The notes under the pieces: generated by a model
What the model was told of the DNA's origin: nothing
What the model saw: only the letters and a program-made list of their open reading frames with translations
The model's database searches: none
From: Bacteroidales bacterium
GTDB taxonomy: Bacteria > Bacteroidota > Bacteroidia > Bacteroidales > Muribaculaceae
NCBI GenBank assembly: GCA_004552725.1
Contig: SFNM01000067.1
Span: forward strand, 1 to 10,665
Length of the DNA stretch: 10,665 bases
Direction of reading: 5' to 3'
Made by a program: the position numbers and the translations under genes
In this document: positions 6,995 to 10,665 of the stretch, piece by piece
How the letters are laid out: every line of letters starts with the position of its first letter
Position numbering within the stretch: position 1 is the stretch's first letter

Positions 6995-9199
6995 ATGAAA
7001 CGACTTGCAATACTTTTAGCTGTAGTTACATCTTCCTTGATTGTCAGTGCTCGAGTTGCCGTGCAATGGGAAACATTAGGCAATTCAAGCGATGAGCAAG
7101 GCCGCAACGTATATGTTGAGCGGCTTACAATAGATGCTGACCACAGTTTTGAGTATTTGGGTTTTAACACTTTCCATCGTCGGCGTGTGGCACTCGACTC
7201 TGTCGACTCACTCATTGAGGTAATCCCCGGCTATTATTTGATTAGTTCACCAAAATTTACGCAAGCCGGCCATGTGGTGGTGGATATTCGCACCAACGGC
7301 CAATTTCGCAATATCGCGTACACTCCCGATGGCTTCCACATTGTCAACTCTGATGGTACCACCGAGGAGGTGGACTACACCGCAAAATCTATCATTGAAC
7401 GACCTGAGCAGTGGGTGCTGACCAGTGGCAACGACGCTATGCCATACGGTGATGCAGTGTATGAGCGCAATGCGCAGTTGCAAGGTGGCCGCATCGACTT
7501 TTATTCCGTAATTCCATCGTATAAAAGCGTGAAACCCTCCGGCTCTACCTCTGCCGCCATCAACACTATACAATTCAAAGCCGTCGCTTCACAGCGCTCG
7601 CAGTGGTTTAGAGCCACAGTGCAGAAGGGTAGGGTGGTGGTGGAAGCCGCAGCCGAGGATTCCGCCGCCGTGATGCGCCGTTTGGAGCCGTTGGCTTTGC
7701 TTTCGGCCAAAAATGTGCCGGATGCGGTGATTGAGGACTATCCCGATTTCGGCTATCGAGGCGTGATGATTGACATCGCTCGCAATTTCCAACCCATCAG
7801 CGAGATGCATCGTATTCTCCAACTGATGGCTCGATATGGCTTCAATATTCTTCACTTCCACTTCGCCGATGATGAGGCTTGGCGATTGGAAATCCCCGAT
7901 TTCCCGGAATTGACCGATGTGGCCGGACAACGAGGCTTTACGCTCGACGAAACCGACCATTTGGCCCAATTATTTACCGGCACCGGCGATGTGAACGCCG
8001 TAAATTCATCTAACGGCTTTTACACTCGCAGCGAGTTTATTGGATTGCTGAAATATGCCGACTCGTTGGGAATAAAAGTATTGCCCGAAATCGAGTCGCC
8101 GGGCCACGCTCGCGCTGCCATCAAGGCAATGGAACGTCGCTATCGGCTCACCGGCGATGACTACTATCGACTAATCGACCCGCAAGACACATCGCGCTAT
8201 GTGTCGGCACAGTGGTTTGGCGACAACGTGATGAACCCCGCACTGCCAGGACCCGTGCGCTTTATGACCGATGTGACTGCTCGTATCAAGGCTATGTACG
8301 ACCAAGCCGAAGTGGAAATGCCCGCGATGCATATCGGCGGCGACGAAGTGGCGATGGGCGCATGGACCGGTTCGCCCATAGCCAATGCTTATATGGCCGA
8401 ACGCGGCATTACCAACTATCGCGACCTTCACTATATCTTCGTAAAAGAACTTACGGCCAACTTCGCCGCTATGGGCGTGAAAGTGAGTGGCTGGCAAGAA
8501 ATTTCTATGCGGAGCGAAGAAAGTTTCAACGAGTTAGTGCGGCCTAACACCTTCAGCATCAACTGCTGGCGCAATCCCGACGATAACTCCGACATTTTTT
8601 CGCAAACGGCCATGGCCGACTATCCCACCGTGCTCAGCATCGTGAACCATTTCTACTTGGATATGTGCTACAGTTCACACCCATGCGAGCGTGGTCTCAC
8701 TTGGGGCGGCACCGTCGACGAGTTCGACGCTTTGCATGGCTATCCTTATCAATTGTGTCCGGTCGACAGCGCTCACTTCGCCAACGTGTTGGGCATCAGT
8801 GGTCACCTCTTTGCCGAAACCATACGCTCCGGCCGCATGATTGAGGCATATTTGCTGCCAAAGATGCTCGGTATGGCCGAACGCGCTTGGAACGCGCAAC
8901 CTACATACACCGATGCAGACTTCAATGCGGTGATTGCCAAGCGCGAAATGCCCTTCTGGCTCGCCAATGGCTCTCCAATTCACCTTCGCCAGCCGGGCAT
9001 CGTTATCGCCGACGGACATGTGGTAATGAATACATCATATCCCGAAGTGGAGGTGCGCTATACCCTCGATGGCACAGAGCCAACATCTACCTCGCCTCTT
9101 TACTCAGCCCCATTCGCAGTAGGCGATGCTCATCAAGTGCGCGCTGCCATCTATTGGCACGGCAGCCGATCGGTTACCTCAGTTTTATATGTGAAATAA
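6995..9199 (+). CDS. Glycoside hydrolase family 20 beta-N-acetylhexosaminidase, chitobiase-like
   Basis: The ATG at 6995 gives 734 residues with a type I signal peptide (about 1-19, no lipobox Cys), so the enzyme is periplasmic or exported. Residues ~20-145 resemble the chitobiase N-terminal domain, followed by a GH20b-like domain to ~250. The GH20 barrel begins at FGYRGVMIDIARNF, whose R255 corresponds to the substrate-binding Arg of the family. HFHFADDEAWRLEI (287-300) and HIGGDE (446-451) follow; D450 and E451 are the Asp-Glu pair of substrate-assisted catalysis. NCWRNP, GLTWGG and AERAWN are further family motifs. Residues ~662-734 form a CHB_HEX_C-like beta-sandwich (RYTLDGTEPTS). Known: family members release terminal GlcNAc or GalNAc from chitin oligomers, peptidoglycan fragments or host glycans. 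All expected catalytic residues are present; which substrate is used cannot be read from sequence. The upstream extension is rejected because it precedes the promoter. Confidence 0.95.
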   Translation: MKRLAILLAVVTSSLIVSARVAVQWETLGNSSDEQGRNVYVERLTIDADHSFEYLGFNTFHRRRVALDSVDSLIEVIPGYYLISSPKFTQAGHVVVDIRTNGQFRNIAYTPDGFHIVNSDGTTEEVDYTAKSIIERPEQWVLTSGNDAMPYGDAVYERNAQLQGGRIDFYSVIPSYKSVKPSGSTSAAINTIQFKAVASQRSQWFRATVQKGRVVVEAAAEDSAAVMRRLEPLALLSAKNVPDAVIEDYPDFGYRGVMIDIARNFQPISEMHRILQLMARYGFNILHFHFADDEAWRLEIPDFPELTDVAGQRGFTLDETDHLAQLFTGTGDVNAVNSSNGFYTRSEFIGLLKYADSLGIKVLPEIESPGHARAAIKAMERRYRLTGDDYYRLIDPQDTSRYVSAQWFGDNVMNPALPGPVRFMTDVTARIKAMYDQAEVEMPAMHIGGDEVAMGAWTGSPIANAYMAERGITNYRDLHYIFVKELTANFAAMGVKVSGWQEISMRSEESFNELVRPNTFSINCWRNPDDNSDIFSQTAMADYPTVLSIVNHFYLDMCYSSHPCERGLTWGGTVDEFDALHGYPYQLCPVDSAHFANVLGISGHLFAETIRSGRMIEAYLLPKMLGMAERAWNAQPTYTDADFNAVIAKREMPFWLANGSPIHLRQPGIVIADGHVVMNTSYPEVEVRYTLDGTEPTSTSPLYSAPFAVGDAHQVRAAIYWHGSRSVTSVLYVK

Positions 9200-9321
9200 G
9201 CAGATATATCCAATGGATCGCTATATCAATTTGCACTTATGGCATCAATCTCCCCTTATATGCATGTGAAAATCAAATATACCTCAAAATAATATTAACC
9301 AACATAATAATACCCTCCATT

Positions 9322-10404
9322 ATGAAAAAGTTTTTAGCCATTTTATTGGTGCTCCTTTGTGGCGCTGCATCTCTGCCGGCCAAGGACCTACAATTCATGG
9401 GCATCGAACTCAACGGCTCTCCTGAAGCCTTCAAATCCAAATTCCTCCGCATCTCGGGAATGAAATTCGACGGCATCACCAACGACTGTTACACCTTCAC
9501 CGGCCCTTACGCCGGATACGAGGGCTGTGAATTCTACCTGTTCAGCAACGACAATGGCATCGTAAACAACATGGACGTTTACTTGCCCAAAGCATCTTCG
9601 TGGCGCCAAATCAAACGCCAATACAAGCAAATCGTCAACGAATTCAAGGCTGACTCTCATTTCTCCCTCTACGAAGAAGTTTCCACCTTCGAATCACCCT
9701 ATTCCGAGGGCGACGGCGATGAAATGCAAGCCGTAGAATCCGAAAAATGCGACTATCACGCGCTTTTCACCAGTACCGAAGGCTATGTGAAGGTGTCAAT
9801 CTCCAAGTACAGACAAGTCTACATCATCTTCTACGACTTCGACGATAGCGACAATTCATCATCATCCTCATCTTCATCAAGCAACGGCGGCGGTTCGTCA
9901 TACTCAAGTAATAGTGGCGCACTCACCGTATTAGGCCTGCCCATCGAAGGCTCCGCACGTCAATTCTGCAACCGCCTCATCAACGAAAAAGGTTGCCGTT
10001 TGGTCGACGATGACGATCCCGAATGGATTTCACTCCGCGGCACTTTCACCGGCAAAAGCAACAGCGAGATTTACCTGGTCAGCGAAGGCTCAACCTTCAC
10101 CAAGGTAATCATCTTCCTGCCCGAACTCTCCACTTGGAAAGACATTCGCCGTCAATACCTCGAATACAAAGCTTCCTACGACGCCAAGTACACCGTTGAT
10201 AGCGAAATGGCCGAATTTCGCAACGGTTATCGCGAAGGCGATGGCCGCGAAGTAGAAGGCGTCAAGGCCGATGAATGTTACTACATCACCAACTACAAAG
10301 CCCCCGGCGGTCGCATCATGCTGCTCATTTCCAAGTATATGCAACTCGAAGTAATCTACACCCCCGATTCCACCTCCTCCGGCAACATTACCAACGACAT
10401 CTAA
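9322..10404 (+). CDS. Exported protein of unknown function with two copies of one domain
   Basis: The ATG at 9322 gives 360 residues: a signal peptide (1-20, MKKFLAILLVLLCGAASLPA), domain 1 (~24-172), a Ser/Gly linker (~176-199) and domain 2 (~200-352). The two domains are clear duplicates. FMGIELNGSPEAF matches VLGLPIEGSARQF, FTGPYAGYEGCEFYL matches FTGKSNSEIYL, VYLPKASSWRQIKRQY matches IFLPELSTWKDIRRQY, SPYSEGDGDEMQAVESEKCDY matches NGYREGDGREVEGVKADECYY, and SISKYRQVYIIF matches LISKYMQLEVIY. Single- and double-domain proteins with a similar 'FMGIPLDG' opening are familiar as hypothetical exported proteins of Bacteroidales; this is recall, not a search. No catalytic motif is evident. It lies 122 bases after the GH20 gene with no convincing terminator or promoter between, so read-through from GH20 is possible. 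The frame stays open far upstream, but that part overlaps the GH20 gene in another frame and is not used. Confidence 0.85.
   Translation: MKKFLAILLVLLCGAASLPAKDLQFMGIELNGSPEAFKSKFLRISGMKFDGITNDCYTFTGPYAGYEGCEFYLFSNDNGIVNNMDVYLPKASSWRQIKRQYKQIVNEFKADSHFSLYEEVSTFESPYSEGDGDEMQAVESEKCDYHALFTSTEGYVKVSISKYRQVYIIFYDFDDSDNSSSSSSSSSNGGGSSYSSNSGALTVLGLPIEGSARQFCNRLINEKGCRLVDDDDPEWISLRGTFTGKSNSEIYLVSEGSTFTKVIIFLPELSTWKDIRRQYLEYKASYDAKYTVDSEMAEFRNGYREGDGREVEGVKADECYYITNYKAPGGRIMLLISKYMQLEVIYTPDSTSSGNITNDI
9856..9882 (+). repeat. Serine-codon microsatellite encoding the interdomain linker
   Basis: Nine consecutive Ser codons (residues 179-187), six of them TCA, form a TCA/TCN triplet run. Further Ser and Gly codons extend the flexible linker to about residue 199. 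Triplet slippage here would change linker length without breaking the frame. Confidence 0.7.
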
Positions 10405-10420
10405 TCATCCCTCCCTACAC

Positions 10421-10464
10421 ATATATTGAGAGCGTCGACCCATCAGTCGGCGCTCTCAATATAT
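10421..10464 (+). terminator. Long hairpin ending the duplicated-domain gene
   Basis: ATATATTGAGAGCG (10421-10434) pairs perfectly with CGCTCTCAATATAT (10451-10464). The stem continues through one T-G wobble and CGAC/GTCG, making 19 pairs around a 6-base loop (10440-10445). It lies 16 bases after the stop codon. No T run follows (ACTAAGC), so it may work as a 3'-end protecting stem, with termination completed at the second hairpin at 10522-10547. Confidence 0.7.
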
Positions 10465-10509
10465 ACTAAGCACCAGCTTTTCAACTCGATAGTCGAAATA
10501 GATGATGCT

Positions 10510-10547
10510 AAAAAAATCAAAACAGCCGGGTTTCACAACTCGGCTGT
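10510..10547 (-). terminator. Intrinsic terminator of the minus-strand small RNA, possibly bidirectional
   Basis: ACAGCCGGGTT (10522-10532) pairs with AACTCGGCTGT (10537-10547), 11 pairs with one wobble and a 4-base loop. Read on the minus strand the stem is followed by TTTGATTTTTTT, a strong U tail. On the plus strand it is followed by CTCTTTAAAA, so it may also stop read-through from the duplicated-domain gene. Confidence 0.85.
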
Positions 10548-10589
10548 CTCTTTAAAACCTTTATCTTAATCTAATACTATAAAAAACAC
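10510..10589 (-). ncRNA. Candidate small RNA, about 80 nt, minus strand
   Basis: On the minus strand a consensus promoter (10627-10595) is followed by about 80 bases and then a strong intrinsic terminator (10547-10510). No start codon with an open frame lies in between. The predicted RNA has an unpaired A/U-rich 5' part with a purine-rich AAAGG...AAAGAGA segment, then an 11-bp stem and a U tail. Such a compact promoter-terminator unit is the hallmark of a standalone small RNA. The start is estimated from the -7 box and may be off by several bases. I do not recognise the family. It is convergent with the duplicated-domain gene on the plus strand. Confidence 0.6.
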
Positions 10590-10594
10590 ACTTA

Positions 10595-10627
10595 CAAAGG
10601 TACATATATTTTGGCTTTCCAACCAAA
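10595..10627 (-). promoter_or_regulatory. Minus-strand Bacteroidota promoter of the candidate small RNA
   Basis: On the minus strand TTTG (10627-10624), a 21-base spacer and TACCTTTG (10602-10595) match TTTG / TAnnTTTG. The sequence further upstream (10628-10665) is strongly AT-rich, as is common before active Bacteroidota promoters. Transcription would head left, away from the window edge and toward the terminator at 10547-10510. Confidence 0.75.
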
Positions 10628-10665
10628 TATTTCGCCAAAAAAATTAATTTCTTAATAATTTTTAA

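Noticed and set aside
8887..9321. 145-residue N-terminal extension of the duplicated-domain protein
   Set aside because: It overlaps the end of the GH20 gene in another frame and reads through low-complexity intergenic sequence; a clear signal peptide starts at 9322.
1..10665. tRNA, rRNA, CRISPR array, insertion sequence or prophage
   Set aside because: No cloverleaf, rRNA sequence, regularly spaced repeats, transposase or integrase motifs were seen on either strand.

Overview
The window reads as a chromosomal segment of a gut- or oral-type Bacteroidales (Bacteroidota). Three things point there: promoters with the phylum's -7 box TAnnTTTG instead of a sigma70 -10 box, start codons without strong Shine-Dalgarno sequences, and a type IX secretion (T9SS) C-terminal sorting tail. 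A genus cannot be fixed from the sequence; Muribaculaceae or Prevotella-like bacteria are an impression from codon use and gene style only.

Layout. Bases 3-74 look like the last 23 codons of an unidentified upstream gene. A TAATTTTG promoter then drives a 1119-residue secreted multidomain protein (294-3653): starch-binding-like N-domain, alpha/beta-hydrolase (esterase D-like) domain with Asp where the catalytic Ser should be, beta-sandwich spacers, a PHP metallo-hydrolase domain with a full set of metal ligands, and a T9SS tail. A clear terminator follows. Next is a TonB-receptor-like outer membrane beta-barrel (3906-6722) with its own strong promoter and a terminator 127 bases downstream. 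Then comes a GH20 beta-N-acetylhexosaminidase of chitobiase-like layout (6995-9199), again with its own -7 box. Last is an exported protein of unknown function made of two copies of one domain joined by a Ser/Gly linker (9322-10404), ending at a long hairpin. At the right edge the minus strand carries a compact promoter-to-terminator unit of about 80 nt without an ORF, a candidate small RNA.

How the genes fit. All four large genes run in the same direction and encode exported proteins: cell surface or secreted (T9SS), outer membrane, periplasm, and one of unknown envelope location. Apart from the third and fourth genes, which have no obvious terminator or good promoter between them, each looks independently transcribed. 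There is no SusD partner, transposase, integrase or CRISPR array, so this is a set of envelope and glycan-related genes and not a classic polysaccharide utilisation locus or a mobile element. The observations most worth a second look are the Asp-for-Ser nucleophile elbow fused to an intact PHP domain, and the minus-strand small RNA candidate.
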